Positions 51,501-60,356 are shown, counted from the stretch's first letter. The stretch is DNA of 64,000 nt from VXNE01 sp965116625 (GCA_965116625.1 OZ220717.1:2914001-2978000), one strand, 5' to 3'. Notes: generated from the letters alone by a model not told the origin. Numbers and translations: made by a program.

Positions 51501-52235
51501 GGTATCCAGTGCGTCGAGGAAACGCTCTCGTTGCTCCGGCTCGCCCCAGGCCTCGCGGGCAGCCTGGAATGCCGCGAGCCGCGCGTCGTTGGCTGACGCG
51601 TAGCTCCCGGCGAAGTCCGCGCCGCCCCGAACCACGCTCGGCTTGGCGTGATGCCTGCCGACCCATTCGCTCAGCGTATCCAGTTTGAATCCGTCGGCCT
51701 GCGCGGCCTCCAGAAGCGGAATCGGCTCGGGCGCGATGTGTGCACGCCAGAAGTCGCGCACCGCAGCGGCCACATCGCGCGCATCATCGCCGCTGACCCC
51801 GAAGCCGAAAGGAATGCCGGCATCGAAGGCGAACTCGGTCAAGGCACGCTGGCAGAAGCCGTGGATGGTCATGACATTGGCGCGGTCAAAGTCGCGGATG
51901 GCCGACGTGAGGCGCGTCACGATCTCCTCCTGGTCGATCCCCTGTTTGCCCCAACGCTGGATCAGGTCTTCCGCCAACCCATGGCCCTGGCCATTGCCTC
52001 GTGCGAGGTCGAGCGCGTCGCGTATGGCGCTGCGAACCCGCGTGCGCAATTCGCCGGTGGCGGCAACGGTGAAAGTGACGATCAGGAGGTCGTCGATACG
52101 CCAGCCGGATTCCACGAGCAGGCGCGCGACCAGCGTGGTCAGCGCGTAGGTCTTGCCCGTGCCGGCGCTGGCTTCGACGAGGAGGTCGCCATCGAGCGGC
52201 ACATCGAGCGGCCGTGCGCCTGCGGGACGCCTCAT
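48555..52235 (-). CDS. recB: Exodeoxyribonuclease V subunit beta
   Basis: 1226 residues. 3'-5' UvrD-type helicase with a C-terminal nuclease. Walker A LLVEASAGTGKTYALTTL is at about 20; ALIDEFQDTDRLQARIFE, GDPKQSIYRFRGADVF, VTIHRSKGLEFPVVFCP and LLYVALTRAKYR are helicase motifs. The nuclease active site GERWYVMDYKSNWLGD lies near 1140 with the Asp and Lys of the PD-(D/E)xK fold intact. Start overlaps the recC stop as ATGA. Confidence 0.95.
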   Translation of the reverse strand: MRRPAGARPLDVPLDGDLLVEASAGTGKTYALTTLVARLLVESGWRIDDLLIVTFTVAATGELRTRVRSAIRDALDLARGNGQGHGLAEDLIQRWGKQGIDQEEIVTRLTSAIRDFDRANVMTIHGFCQRALTEFAFDAGIPFGFGVSGDDARDVAAAVRDFWRAHIAPEPIPLLEAAQADGFKLDTLSEWVGRHHAKPSVVRGGADFAGSYASANDARLAAFQAAREAWGEPEQRERFLDALDTLTWKQNENADRLDEVRRAFDANDPDLLPLGHAGYFGRQALSTKLNMRRAQELPDIPLYDHFEALGASSDQVCQLWLPDRRRRVLDETRKSLRHDTWKYRRLSFNAMLTELDHALAGEAGETLAQRLRARYPVALIDEFQDTDRLQARIFETIYPSGSAGREAVAAEGGLMIVGDPKQSIYRFRGADVFAYLGATAHRRDMRKLSLQHNYRSSPDLLRAVNALFDRGNPFLRPEQIRFEQAQAAPRRADRLRIRDQAVDPKPFQLRLFPGAPGGRRWAKGTLKEVAADQAADEIAELLALARDGKATIRSDDITRVLAGGDIAVLVRTGEQGRIIAGKLRERGVQSVEMGIDSVFETLEATQLKHLLRALAADPAEYNFPSLLRGALATDLFGLTMSDLAQLQDDDDTWARWTAWAQDCRDTWIERGVATLVRRLLFAESTNCAAHLLEYPDGARRLTNVLHLTELMQEAETGERLSPQGLVEWLSRASAHPEPGDEGTQLRLESDEQLVKIVTIHRSKGLEFPVVFCPFAWDGRRKPSTATTAEYHEEDGGKAVLDLDPSEDAIAMEWIEAQADELRLLYVALTRAKYRCVVTWARVTYGENSPLAWLIHRPEQLAESTLEDELSANAAHVKNLGRERWDAEVRGFANGAADAIATTALDGAAPVPRLVNENLELPGLEPLAARTLGRTLQHIRQRTSFSALTSDMGAAVTSADHEDVDQPDHDQDEVAIEDETAAPGEEPEDRLDVFTFPSGFRPGNCLHEILERNFEPAADLDEICRDALAKYRIDAKWVPVARTMVENTLNAPLENPVDGSVFRLGEVQRPIAEMEFHLPLNGMDRASLARCFAAHGYSHGIPDSSGGIDGFLHGFIDVVARHGERWYVMDYKSNWLGDNIHAYSGQAVRAAMAAHGYAAQYLFYLTALHRFLRLRLPDYDYERHIGGVFYLFVRGMSPEIPGQGVYRDAPSRACIEAIDACFEGATR

Positions 52236-55200
52236 TGGATGGCCTCCACCAGGGGCTCAAGCAGTTCTTTCGCGAGAGAACGAAAGGCGCCGGTGAAGGG
52301 ATCGTCACCGAAGGCTATCCGGTGGTAGTCGTCCTGGCCCTCGCCGTACTGTCCGAACCAGGCACCTTCGACCTGGTAAGGGGTCCCCGTCAGGAATTTC
52401 CAGGAGGTCGTCGGGAAGAACGGCAGAGGTTCCCGCTGGCCGTCTATCCATGCCTTGAGCCATCGACGCAGGTGCGCCCGTGCTTTCTGCGGTGCCGGAC
52501 CCCGCACGATGGTCGGCGCGTTCGTTCTGGAGCCGAGCAGGACCGCGGTGACGGGACGTTCGACCGCGCAGGTCGCCGCCAGCAGGAGGAGCCAGGCCTC
52601 CACACTGTCCTTCTCGCGCACGTCACCGATGCGCTGCCACAGGAACTGGGCCTTGTCCTCGTGGAACTGCCCAACCGAGCCCGTTATTCGCAGGCCATTG
52701 ATCGAGACGTCGACGGCCACCTCTTCGCAATGGTCCTCGTACGGCGCCAATGCCGCGACGATCTTCGCGACGTCCCGCTCGGTCTCGCGATACTGGATGC
52801 GGCCCAGGTTCTCCGGCGGTAGCTGACCCGTGGCGGCCACCAGCGCGTGTCCGCTGGCGGACCCGTTCCGTTGCCGTTCGAAAAGGTCGGTTTTCAGTTG
52901 CCACGCCTCCAGGTGATCCAACTCGAACGGCTCGTCATCGCCCGTCTCGTCGTCGTACACATCGAGATACAGGCCAAGACGGTTGCGCAGGAAGTACTTC
53001 GCGGGGCTCGAGGAGAAACGGATGAGTTCGTGAAGCGGGATCTCTTCGCCTGGCGTGGCCGGCGCCGGGGGCAGTTCGCCGGCGAAACGCCTCGGCGGCT
53101 GGGGAATGCGTTCAACGGCGCGGGCGGCATTCTCCATCGCTTGCGCGTAGCTGAACAGGTTCCGATCCTCCAACGTGAAGTATCGGCGGTTGAACGGCTG
53201 CAGGGGGTGGCGAATCTCCCAATCCTCGTCCGCCGGGAAGCGCCCCCGGAGGTGGTCCGTCAATTCGCTCACCACCACCGATGGGGGGATCGGCTTGTCC
53301 TCCATCAGGTCTCTGCCCGTGTGGCTGACGACGAAACACCGCCGCGCGGCGAGCAGCGCTTCGAGAAACGCGAAGCGGTTTTCGTCTCGCACATCGCGAT
53401 CGCCAAGTTGTCGGGCATTCTCCCCGAAGAGGTCATCCATGAAGCCGAACACGGCGGGTGGCGGCACCCGCGGAAACGCGCCGTCGTTCATGCCGAGGAC
53501 GCAGACCACTTTTGCCGGGAAGACCTGACCCGTGGCGAGGCCGGCGACCGTCACGCCGTCCGCGAGCCGCGGGATGGCGCGGGAATCGACACGCGCCCGT
53601 TGCGCAAGCGATTCGCGAAGCACCTCGAAAGGAACCGGCAGGTCGCTGCCGGCCACCGCACATTCCCGGGCGAAGTCGTCTATCAGGCGTGACACGGAAT
53701 CGATTTCGCGCGCCGACTCGGGATCGAAATGTGGCGCGCGGACAAAAAACCGATCGAGAACTTCGGTGTGCAGACGTTCCGCCCAGGCGTCGGGGGTGCG
53801 CTCATCTGCGGTCCAGTCATTCAAAGCGGAGGCGAGTTCGCAGTAGTGGATGAATGCACCTAAGCGTTGGTAGTCGCCCGCACCGGCCTGGAATCCCCAC
53901 CGGTCCAGGGTGCACGGCACCACGCCGTCGAGCAGTACATTCTCGTCCGGAATCGCGTATGCGAGCAGAAGCCGCCGCAGGCCGTGCTGCCAATTGTTGT
54001 GGGTGGGGGCGGACACGCCCTCTTCGGTGCAGTGCGTGTCATCCATGCCCCAACGGATGCGAGCGCGTTGCACCCACTCGCTAACGCGGCCGAAGTCTCC
54101 TTCCTGGAGGCCGAAAGCCTGCCGCACGGACGCAGCCCGCAGCGGCGCGAGCACTTGGCTGGCGGTGTAGCGTGATCCGGCGAGCGCGAGGAGGTCGAGA
54201 AACGCGTTGATGGCGGTGCCGACCCTGGCGCGCTGCCTGCCGATGTTGAAAGGAACCCTGTTCGCCGCCCCGAACACCGCTTCAATGACGGGCGCATAGG
54301 CATCCAGGCTGGGCGTCAGTACGAGGACATCGGCGGGCTGGATGTCCGGATGATCGTCGAACAGGCCCAACAGGCGGTCGTGGAGCACTTCGACCTCCCG
54401 CGTGGCGGAGTGGCAGACGTGGACCTGGATCGTGTCGTCGGGACCAACTCGCGGTGCGGCATTGCACGCGCCGGTGGAGAACCCTTCAACGATGTCTCGT
54501 TGCACTGTCCCGAGGCATGTTTCGGTGGCATCTCCGTAGGTCTCGCGTTCTGCGATTGCCGGTGCCTTCTCGATGAGCGCCTGCATGTTGCGCGCCAGCC
54601 GGCCCCAGGTGGTGACCAGTTCGTTGCTCTCGGCGTAGTAGCCGTCGGCATCGGCGTGCGGGTGGTCGGCTTTCCAGAAGTCGCGGGAGGGGCTCAACAG
54701 GAACAGGTGGACATCCATGACGGTGGAGACATGGCGCAACAGCTCAAGATAGGAGGGCGAGAGGGCGGCGATGCCGAACAGGTACACAATGGGGCGTCGT
54801 GACCGGGATTTGCGGGCGCCAACGGCTTGCCCGTACGCAGCTACGGCGTCAGTCCAGTGGGTCGCATCGGGTATTTCGCCCTTGAGTTGCGACCAGAGGC
54901 GAACGTGCCAGTCCTCCGGGTTGTCGGCGCTCCAGGCACGGTTTCGGAAGACCATGCAACGGTCGTAGGCGGCAGCCAGCTTGTCAGCGAATTCGAACCT
55001 TTTGCGCGAATCGCCGTCCGCGAGGTAGTCGTTGACCGGATCGTCGCCGTCCCATCGACCGAGCAGGTCGAATATCCGCCATCGCAGTACGGCCGGTTCG
55101 AATGCCGACTCGAGCGGGAGGTCGGGCACGGCCTCGCGCATCACGGACCATGCGAACTCGGCCGGGAGGTCGATCCTGAGGTGCGCGGCCACGCCGAGGC

Positions 55201-55354
55201 GCGTGGCCAGTTCAAGCCGGAGCCATTCGCCCAGCAAAGGGTGAGGCACCACGATACGTTCGGCATCGAGGGGCTCTGCGGGGTGTTTGCGCATGTCCTC
55301 CGCCAGCCATTCGGCGAGGAGTTCCATGCGGTTGGACGCGTGTATTCGAATCAT
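52232..55354 (-). CDS. recC: Exodeoxyribonuclease V subunit gamma
   Basis: 1040 residues. An inactive helicase-like subunit that reads Chi. N-terminal IRIHASNRMELLAEWLAEDM, VPHPLLGEWLRLELATRLGVAAHL, FHLFLLSPS-type MDVHLFLLSPSRDFW, and VCVLGMNDGAFPR match RecC. The start overlaps the stop of the WYL-domain gene by 4 nt. ptrA, which separates recC and recB in E. coli, is absent. Confidence 0.93.
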   Translation of the reverse strand: MIRIHASNRMELLAEWLAEDMRKHPAEPLDAERIVVPHPLLGEWLRLELATRLGVAAHLRIDLPAEFAWSVMREAVPDLPLESAFEPAVLRWRIFDLLGRWDGDDPVNDYLADGDSRKRFEFADKLAAAYDRCMVFRNRAWSADNPEDWHVRLWSQLKGEIPDATHWTDAVAAYGQAVGARKSRSRRPIVYLFGIAALSPSYLELLRHVSTVMDVHLFLLSPSRDFWKADHPHADADGYYAESNELVTTWGRLARNMQALIEKAPAIAERETYGDATETCLGTVQRDIVEGFSTGACNAAPRVGPDDTIQVHVCHSATREVEVLHDRLLGLFDDHPDIQPADVLVLTPSLDAYAPVIEAVFGAANRVPFNIGRQRARVGTAINAFLDLLALAGSRYTASQVLAPLRAASVRQAFGLQEGDFGRVSEWVQRARIRWGMDDTHCTEEGVSAPTHNNWQHGLRRLLLAYAIPDENVLLDGVVPCTLDRWGFQAGAGDYQRLGAFIHYCELASALNDWTADERTPDAWAERLHTEVLDRFFVRAPHFDPESAREIDSVSRLIDDFARECAVAGSDLPVPFEVLRESLAQRARVDSRAIPRLADGVTVAGLATGQVFPAKVVCVLGMNDGAFPRVPPPAVFGFMDDLFGENARQLGDRDVRDENRFAFLEALLAARRCFVVSHTGRDLMEDKPIPPSVVVSELTDHLRGRFPADEDWEIRHPLQPFNRRYFTLEDRNLFSYAQAMENAARAVERIPQPPRRFAGELPPAPATPGEEIPLHELIRFSSSPAKYFLRNRLGLYLDVYDDETGDDEPFELDHLEAWQLKTDLFERQRNGSASGHALVAATGQLPPENLGRIQYRETERDVAKIVAALAPYEDHCEEVAVDVSINGLRITGSVGQFHEDKAQFLWQRIGDVREKDSVEAWLLLLAATCAVERPVTAVLLGSRTNAPTIVRGPAPQKARAHLRRWLKAWIDGQREPLPFFPTTSWKFLTGTPYQVEGAWFGQYGEGQDDYHRIAFGDDPFTGAFRSLAKELLEPLVEAIQ

Positions 55355-56355
55355 TCGTAGAGCCGTAGCATCTGTCGCGCCTGTCGCTGAAACTCCTCGC
55401 GCAGCGCGACGGGTTCAAGGACCTCTACGGCGCTGCCGAAACTGAGCAGCCACCAGCGCAGGTCGGCGGTGTCGGGCACCGTCGCTTCAATCAGCACTCG
55501 CCCATCGTCCGTCTCCGTGATGCGCTGGTCGGCGGCTAAACGGCTCTCGGTCAAGTGAATCGCAGCACCGGCGGCGAACAGGACGCGAAGCCGGAGCCTG
55601 CCAGGGTTCAGGGGATAGGAGAACCGGCGATCCTCCCTTATGTGCTGGGAGAGTCGAAAGCCGGGCAACCGATTGGCGGCAGTATCCAGGACTTCCGGCC
55701 TTCGCATCCGGTGGAGTACGTAATGACGGATGTCCTGGTAGCCCCACGCGGTGGCGGCCAGGTAGACAACCCCTTCGCGAACGACCAGACCCAGGGGGTT
55801 GATGACGATCCGTTGAGGCCGCGCTCGTGCTCTGCTCCGATAGTCCACCTCAAGCTGGCGGTTCTCCATGAGCGCCTCGTAGACCGCGTCACGCACATCG
55901 TCGGCAATGTTCGGCGGTTTGAGCACCGGGCCGCGGCCGATGATGGCCACCTTTTCGATCCAGCGCCCAAGCGCGGTTCCGTCGAGGATTTCGGAAGCAT
56001 GCGTGAAGTACGCGTCGAGTTGACGGAGCGCCGATCCCGGCATGATCGGTTTGAGGTACTCGGCGGCAAGTCGCAACGCGAATGCGGTGGAGGTGCTCAT
56101 GGTTGGCATTTGTATCAGCGCGTGCTTGTCGATCCAGTACCAGTGATTGGCGCGGCCGCGCATATCAGAGGTGATGGGGAAAACGGCAGATAGCTGCTCC
56201 AGGCTGCGCTGCACGGTGCGCACTGTCACGTCGTAGTCTGGATTCTTGTCCCGCAGTTCGTTTTGAATCTGCCTCGTGCTCTTGCTTTTCGGATACGCCG
56301 GAATGGTCGCGAGCACGGCCAGGTTGCGGAGGGTCGTGTCGGTCGCTCTTCGCAT
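55351..56355 (-). CDS. WYL-domain transcriptional regulator, coupled to recCBD
   Basis: 334 residues from ATG 56355. The N-terminal helix-turn-helix (~1-70: TLRNLAVLATIPAYPKSKST, YDVTVRTVQRSLEQLSAVFP) is followed by a WYL domain (AVYEALMENRQLEVDYRSR, INPLGLVVREGVVYLAATAW) and the WCX C-terminal extension (VPDTADLRWWLLSFGSAVEV). WYL proteins sense single-stranded nucleic acid or nucleotides and often control DNA repair and defence genes. Its stop overlaps the recC start (ATGA), so it is co-translated with RecCBD. A TACAAT sits 6 nt before the ATG, suggesting a leaderless message. Confidence 0.85.
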   Translation of the reverse strand: MRRATDTTLRNLAVLATIPAYPKSKSTRQIQNELRDKNPDYDVTVRTVQRSLEQLSAVFPITSDMRGRANHWYWIDKHALIQMPTMSTSTAFALRLAAEYLKPIMPGSALRQLDAYFTHASEILDGTALGRWIEKVAIIGRGPVLKPPNIADDVRDAVYEALMENRQLEVDYRSRARARPQRIVINPLGLVVREGVVYLAATAWGYQDIRHYVLHRMRRPEVLDTAANRLPGFRLSQHIREDRRFSYPLNPGRLRLRVLFAAGAAIHLTESRLAADQRITETDDGRVLIEATVPDTADLRWWLLSFGSAVEVLEPVALREEFQRQARQMLRLYE

Positions 56356-56361
56356 CGGGTC

Positions 56362-56367
56362 ATTGTA
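56362..56367 (-). promoter_or_regulatory. -10 hexamer of the WYL-recCBD unit
   Basis: TACAAT on the minus strand (five of six), 6 nt before ATG 56355. A -35 at 17-18 nt is poor. If used, the mRNA would begin at or beside the start codon. Confidence 0.35.
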
Positions 56368-56512
56368 TGTCGCGTTGGCACGGGTAGTGGATACACTCGG
56401 GCTTCTCGTGGAGCAGTCAGACAGGTGAACTCGGTCAGACCCGAGCGAGCTGTCAGCAGTCCGGTCGAGTGCCTTCTGGCTTATGGCTCTATGGCCGACG
56501 CTCCCAAGTGGC

Positions 56513-57205
56513 TCAGCTACGCGGGGGTTGGATCGACTTGAGCAGATTGCCAAGCCTTCTCCTTTCTCCACGGACCGACGGATGGTCGCTTGTGTGCACC
56601 TTTGCGATTTCCGACAGACGGTCCAACAGATTCTTGTGGTAGCTGTGGCGAAAACCGGCGCTTTGCATGACGATGATTTCCGGGTTCAGGATCTTCGCCT
56701 CTGTCACCAGAAAATCCTCTTCGGCTTGGCGGCAAAGCTGCACGCGCTGTCCATTCCACATCAGCATGAACTTGTAGTAGTTCGTGAACGCGATGTACGA
56801 AAGCGGGTTTGGACACGGCTGCCGGTTATTCAGCAATTTTTGGGGAACAAGGTCGTCACATGACTCGTCCAACCACCGCTGCCATTCTGTATGCTGGTCT
56901 TTCAGTAGGTGCATCGCCGTCGCGCACGTTCCGGACATGTGGGCGTTGAGCGCGTCTAGCTTGGCATCCTCGATCCAAGACCGCCTTCCCTCAAATGACT
57001 GTACGGCGCCCGGTGCTGGGTCGCGTCCAATATCCATGCCCACTATCATCACCTTCGGCATCTCGCCATAGCGCGAGCCGATATATGGGTAGGCGGGGAA
57101 CTTCAGGTATGGCCCGGTAACGACGCCGGTTTCTGGGTCGACTTCGATGCGCTCAAAGAAATTCTGGTGGGCTCCAAGAAGGTTCGCCCTCAATTGCTCT
57201 CTCAT
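56513..57205 (-). CDS. Uracil-DNA-glycosylase-fold-like protein of unknown function
   Basis: 230 residues from ATG 57205 (AGGAG 6 nt upstream). Strand/loop motifs recall the UDG superfamily: KVMIVGMDIGRDPAPG near residue 50 (motif A position), LSYIAFTNYYKFML near 135, AKILNPEIIVMQSAG near 175, and KVHTSDHPSVRGERR near 208 (the HPS motif B). The catalytic identity is not clear. No signal or membrane segment. It lies between the AAA ATPase and the WYL-recCBD unit, all on the same strand. A nucleic-acid role is inferred only from motifs and context. Confidence 0.55.
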   Translation of the reverse strand: MREQLRANLLGAHQNFFERIEVDPETGVVTGPYLKFPAYPYIGSRYGEMPKVMIVGMDIGRDPAPGAVQSFEGRRSWIEDAKLDALNAHMSGTCATAMHLLKDQHTEWQRWLDESCDDLVPQKLLNNRQPCPNPLSYIAFTNYYKFMLMWNGQRVQLCRQAEEDFLVTEAKILNPEIIVMQSAGFRHSYHKNLLDRLSEIAKVHTSDHPSVRGERRRLGNLLKSIQPPRS

Positions 57206-57301
57206 GCTATCTCCTACGTGTTGTAGCTTGTCTTCTGTCTTCGCTCCACTTTAGGTCTGACTCGGGCTATTCGCCATACATGGTGGGCGAATGACGGGGT
57301 G

Positions 57302-59434
57302 TCACGGGCTACCGAACCCGATCGCCGTCCGGCGGTCCGGTTTGGCATCGCACTCGGCGCGCAGCATGTTGGTCAAGGCGTGTGCTTTGTCCAACTCGCC
57401 GAGCACTTCCGCTTTGCGCCGCACTACCGCGAAGTCGCCAGGCGTCAGAACCTGCAACGCGGCAAGTTCGCGCGGGGGTTCGAGATCGAAGTAGCTGCGA
57501 AACGCCGTGGCCGCCTGATCGGGGCCCAAGTAGCCGAGGGTCACCTTGAACACGAACCTGCGCAACACCGCGCTGTCCAGCTTTTGACCGTAGTTCGTCG
57601 TGCAGGCGAACGGCAACGGGTGGCTCTCCATCCAGGTCAGCATCTCGTTGACCTGGCTGATCTCCCAGCTCTGGAACGCGCCGCGCCGGTCCGCCAGCAG
57701 TGAGTCGGCCTCGTCGAACACGAGGAACGCTTCGTCGTCACGGGCTTCCGCGAAGGCCTTAGCGATGTTCTGTTCGGACTGGCCCACCCACATGCTGAGC
57801 AGGTCTGACGCACGCTTGTGCAACACCTCCAGGCCAAGTCGATCCGCGAGATAGCGGACAAAGGCGCTCTTGCCGGTGCCGGGCGGGCCGTCGAGGCAGA
57901 TCGAAAACCGACGTTCGTCGTTGCGTTCCAGACTATCTGCTAACGCGGCGACGTTCATGTCCGCCGAGAGTAGCGAGGTATCGAAACGCGTCGGCAACTT
58001 GAAACGCGGCCTGTCGCATCCCAGCACCCGCGACAGGCTGCGGACGCTGCGTCGTACCGTGGCAATGTCACCGGTGCAGAGATCTGCGGCCGCCGTCGCG
58101 CCAGCGGCGACGCCCGGGGAGGCGTCGAATTCGTGCGCCAGCGCCAGCGCATCGGCAGGCGTAGCTTCAATCCGGTGGCGAGACAACTGCCGCTCCCAGA
58201 TTCGTGCACGGATACGCGGTGGCGGTTGACGCATTTCGACCGCATAGGTCACCCGGCGGAGTATCGCGCGGTTCATGTGCCGGGCTTCGTTGGTGGTCCA
58301 CAGGATCGGTACGCTGGTTTCTTCGAGCAGGCGGTTCAGGAACACTTTCGATGGACTGCCCAGGTCCCTTCGACGCGATCTTGGCGCGAAAAGAAAGCTG
58401 AAATCTTGCGAAAGCAGATCGTCCATCTCGTCGAAGAGGAGTACTGTGTCCTGATCCTCGCCGAACAGGCATTGCGCCATCTTCAGTTCGTTGAGACGTT
58501 CGCTGCGAGAAGGTTCGGCGCCATCCTCATCGCAGTTGCCAATGCCGACCAGCTGCGCACCGATGCGCTTCGCCAGCACGCTGCAAATCGTGGTCTTGCC
58601 GGTGCCGGGTGGCCCGTGGAACAGAATGTTGACGCCCCGGGCACGGCGTTTCAGAGCGCCTCTCAACAGGTCCTCCACGTCGCCAAGACTTTGGCCAAGA
58701 TGATCGAAATCCGTCCGCGCGAGGTCGGTAGCGGGCGTTTCGCCGAAGAGCAGGCGGCGCACATCTGTCTGATCGTCAACTGCCGATGCTAGTCGTTGCA
58801 AGCGACGCACCAACTCTATTTCCCCGTCGTTGTCGACTGACACCAGGCCGTGCCGAACCAACGGCGCATCCTTGGCCAGACGGGATCTCAGACTGTTGAC
58901 GGACAGACCGAGAATGATCGCAAGCAGGGGACTTCTGAGGCTTATCCGGTGCCGGTGGTGCTTGCCGAGATCGCCGGAAAACTCGTCGATCATGTCCTCG
59001 AATACGCTGTGCGTTTCGTAGTAAAGCAGCGCCTCCAGTATCCGGACATCCTCCGCTGTCAGGCCTGCGGCGTCGCCGAGGCCTTGCAGGCACCGTGCGG
59101 TTGGATCGGGCTGTTCGGCATTCGCGGCCCTCTGCTCGCTGTTGAAGATCTCTCTCAATCGACGCCACAACTTTCGATGTTCTGGAGCCATCGCACGAGA
59201 TCCGGATCGGTGTCCGTCATCGGTATTGCGGGCAATCGCCCGTGCTGCCGCCGCGATCTGGTCCTCGACGGTCATCTTGCGGGGGTCGGGCTCAATCTCA
59301 TATCCGGCCAATTGATGGGCGTTTTCTTGCAGCCATTCCACCAGTTCCAGACGGACATCGCGCCGGCGTTCCAGGTATCCAAGCGCGTTAGCGATGTAGG
59401 AAAAGATGAGATGACGTTCGTAGGCGTTGAGCAT
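57302..59434 (-). CDS. Tandem AAA+ ATPase
   Basis: 710 residues. A ~255-residue helical N-terminal domain with no recognised family precedes two AAA+ modules. Module 1: RGVNILFHGPPGTGKTTICS (Walker A ~270) and TVLLFDEMDDLLSQD (Walker B), WTTNEARHMNRAILRR (sensor/Arg finger). Module 2: FSICLDGPPGTGKSAFVRYL (~515), EAFLVFDEADSLLADRRG, CTTNYGQKLDSAVLRRFVFK. Both ATP sites look intact. Such two-module ATPases remodel protein or nucleic acid complexes; this one is not a known Lon, Clp or RuvB. Downstream of a PD-(D/E)xK-like gene and an operator-like cluster. Confidence 0.78.
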   Translation of the reverse strand: MLNAYERHLIFSYIANALGYLERRRDVRLELVEWLQENAHQLAGYEIEPDPRKMTVEDQIAAAARAIARNTDDGHRSGSRAMAPEHRKLWRRLREIFNSEQRAANAEQPDPTARCLQGLGDAAGLTAEDVRILEALLYYETHSVFEDMIDEFSGDLGKHHRHRISLRSPLLAIILGLSVNSLRSRLAKDAPLVRHGLVSVDNDGEIELVRRLQRLASAVDDQTDVRRLLFGETPATDLARTDFDHLGQSLGDVEDLLRGALKRRARGVNILFHGPPGTGKTTICSVLAKRIGAQLVGIGNCDEDGAEPSRSERLNELKMAQCLFGEDQDTVLLFDEMDDLLSQDFSFLFAPRSRRRDLGSPSKVFLNRLLEETSVPILWTTNEARHMNRAILRRVTYAVEMRQPPPRIRARIWERQLSRHRIEATPADALALAHEFDASPGVAAGATAAADLCTGDIATVRRSVRSLSRVLGCDRPRFKLPTRFDTSLLSADMNVAALADSLERNDERRFSICLDGPPGTGKSAFVRYLADRLGLEVLHKRASDLLSMWVGQSEQNIAKAFAEARDDEAFLVFDEADSLLADRRGAFQSWEISQVNEMLTWMESHPLPFACTTNYGQKLDSAVLRRFVFKVTLGYLGPDQAATAFRSYFDLEPPRELAALQVLTPGDFAVVRRKAEVLGELDKAHALTNMLRAECDAKPDRRTAIGFGSP

Positions 59435-59460
59435 CCGTGAAATTCCGGCAGGGATCGGGA

Positions 59461-59518
59461 TGCGACAGTCTCGCGCACGAATGCGACTATTCGCGTCGCA
59501 TTGCTTGCTCTTGTCGCA
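59461..59518. promoter_or_regulatory. Four-half-site operator-like dyad
   Basis: TGCGAC at 59461 and 59482, and its complement GTCGCA at 59495 and 59513, form two nested inverted repeats. The inner one is AATGCGAC-TATTCGC-GTCGCATT (8 bp perfect, 59480-59502); the outer is TGCGACA / TGTCGCA. It lies 27-84 nt upstream of the AAA+ ATPase start (59434, minus strand), where a regulator would act. Confidence 0.5.
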
Positions 59519-59616
59519 AGACTTCTGTACGGACGCTTTCGCCGAGGCTCACGGCACATTCATCCACGCGTCAAACAGCGCTTGTACGAACTCTCACACG
59601 CCGCCGTGACAGCGGA

Positions 59617-60252
59617 CTATTCCGCCCTTAGCGCGCGAAGCAACGGCTGGATGACGCTTGTCTTGACCTCGTCGATTGTAGACTTGCTCCGGCCCGCACC
59701 ATGTATGCTGGGATAGAGATACCGGTTCAATTCGCGAGCCAGATCCAGGATCGGATGGCCGTACCGGCGTCCGATCCCGGTATCGCGTTCCCGATCCAGC
59801 ACCCTCGCGAGAACATCGATCACAGTGTCCAACATAACTTCGACGTTGCGCACATCCACGACTTCCTTGACCTCATCCTGAGCTTTGGCGATCACCTTTG
59901 ACCTGCAGGGGTGCGGAACCCAGTTGGACACCAGTTGAACCGTGAGCTTCTTTACCGATTTGCGGCAATTCTTGCGGCAGTTGGGGAAGATCACACTGTC
60001 TTTGTAATACTCGGGCAGCCTGGAGGTGAGTCGACTCCAATAGTTGGAGTTTTCGCCAGCGTAGATGACATTCTTTGGACCTTCTGCCTTGGACTCGGCA
60101 ATCACGAGATGCTCGGATTCGGGACAATAGGCCAGGACGTCAATGTCACTCCATCCGTTCTCCACCTTGACAGGGACTCGGAGCTTCGTCCAGTAACCCT
60201 TCAGGCGCCATTCGGCTTCAACGATGAGTTCGGTGGTCATCGGTTCAGACAT
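59617..60252 (-). CDS. Putative PD-(D/E)xK-fold protein
   Basis: 211 residues from ATG 60252 (GAGGAG 4-5 nt upstream). The first 60 residues carry a restriction-endonuclease-like signature: E in VEAEWRLKGYWTKLRVPVK, D in GWSDIDVLAYCPESEHLV, and ExK in IAESKAEG. The rest (RKNCRKSVKKLTVQLVSNWV, GIGRRYGHPILDLARELNRY) is unfamiliar and Cys/Lys rich in the middle. Holliday-junction-resolvase and Mrr-like nucleases share this arrangement, but so do non-nuclease relatives. First in a minus-strand series that continues with the AAA+ ATPase. Confidence 0.55.
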   Translation of the reverse strand: MSEPMTTELIVEAEWRLKGYWTKLRVPVKVENGWSDIDVLAYCPESEHLVIAESKAEGPKNVIYAGENSNYWSRLTSRLPEYYKDSVIFPNCRKNCRKSVKKLTVQLVSNWVPHPCRSKVIAKAQDEVKEVVDVRNVEVMLDTVIDVLARVLDRERDTGIGRRYGHPILDLARELNRYLYPSIHGAGRSKSTIDEVKTSVIQPLLRALRAE

Positions 60253-60356
60253 GGTGCTCCTCTTTCAAAACAGCCCGAATATGGGGAGGAAGTAGACAGT
60301 CGTTTGGCACCTGGGTCTAATCTCGCCGTCGGGAGTCCAGCAACAAACTCAACTCG

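Noticed and set aside
49863..51596. 577-codon open frame antisense to recB
   Set aside because: Shadow of recB, no domain or start signal.
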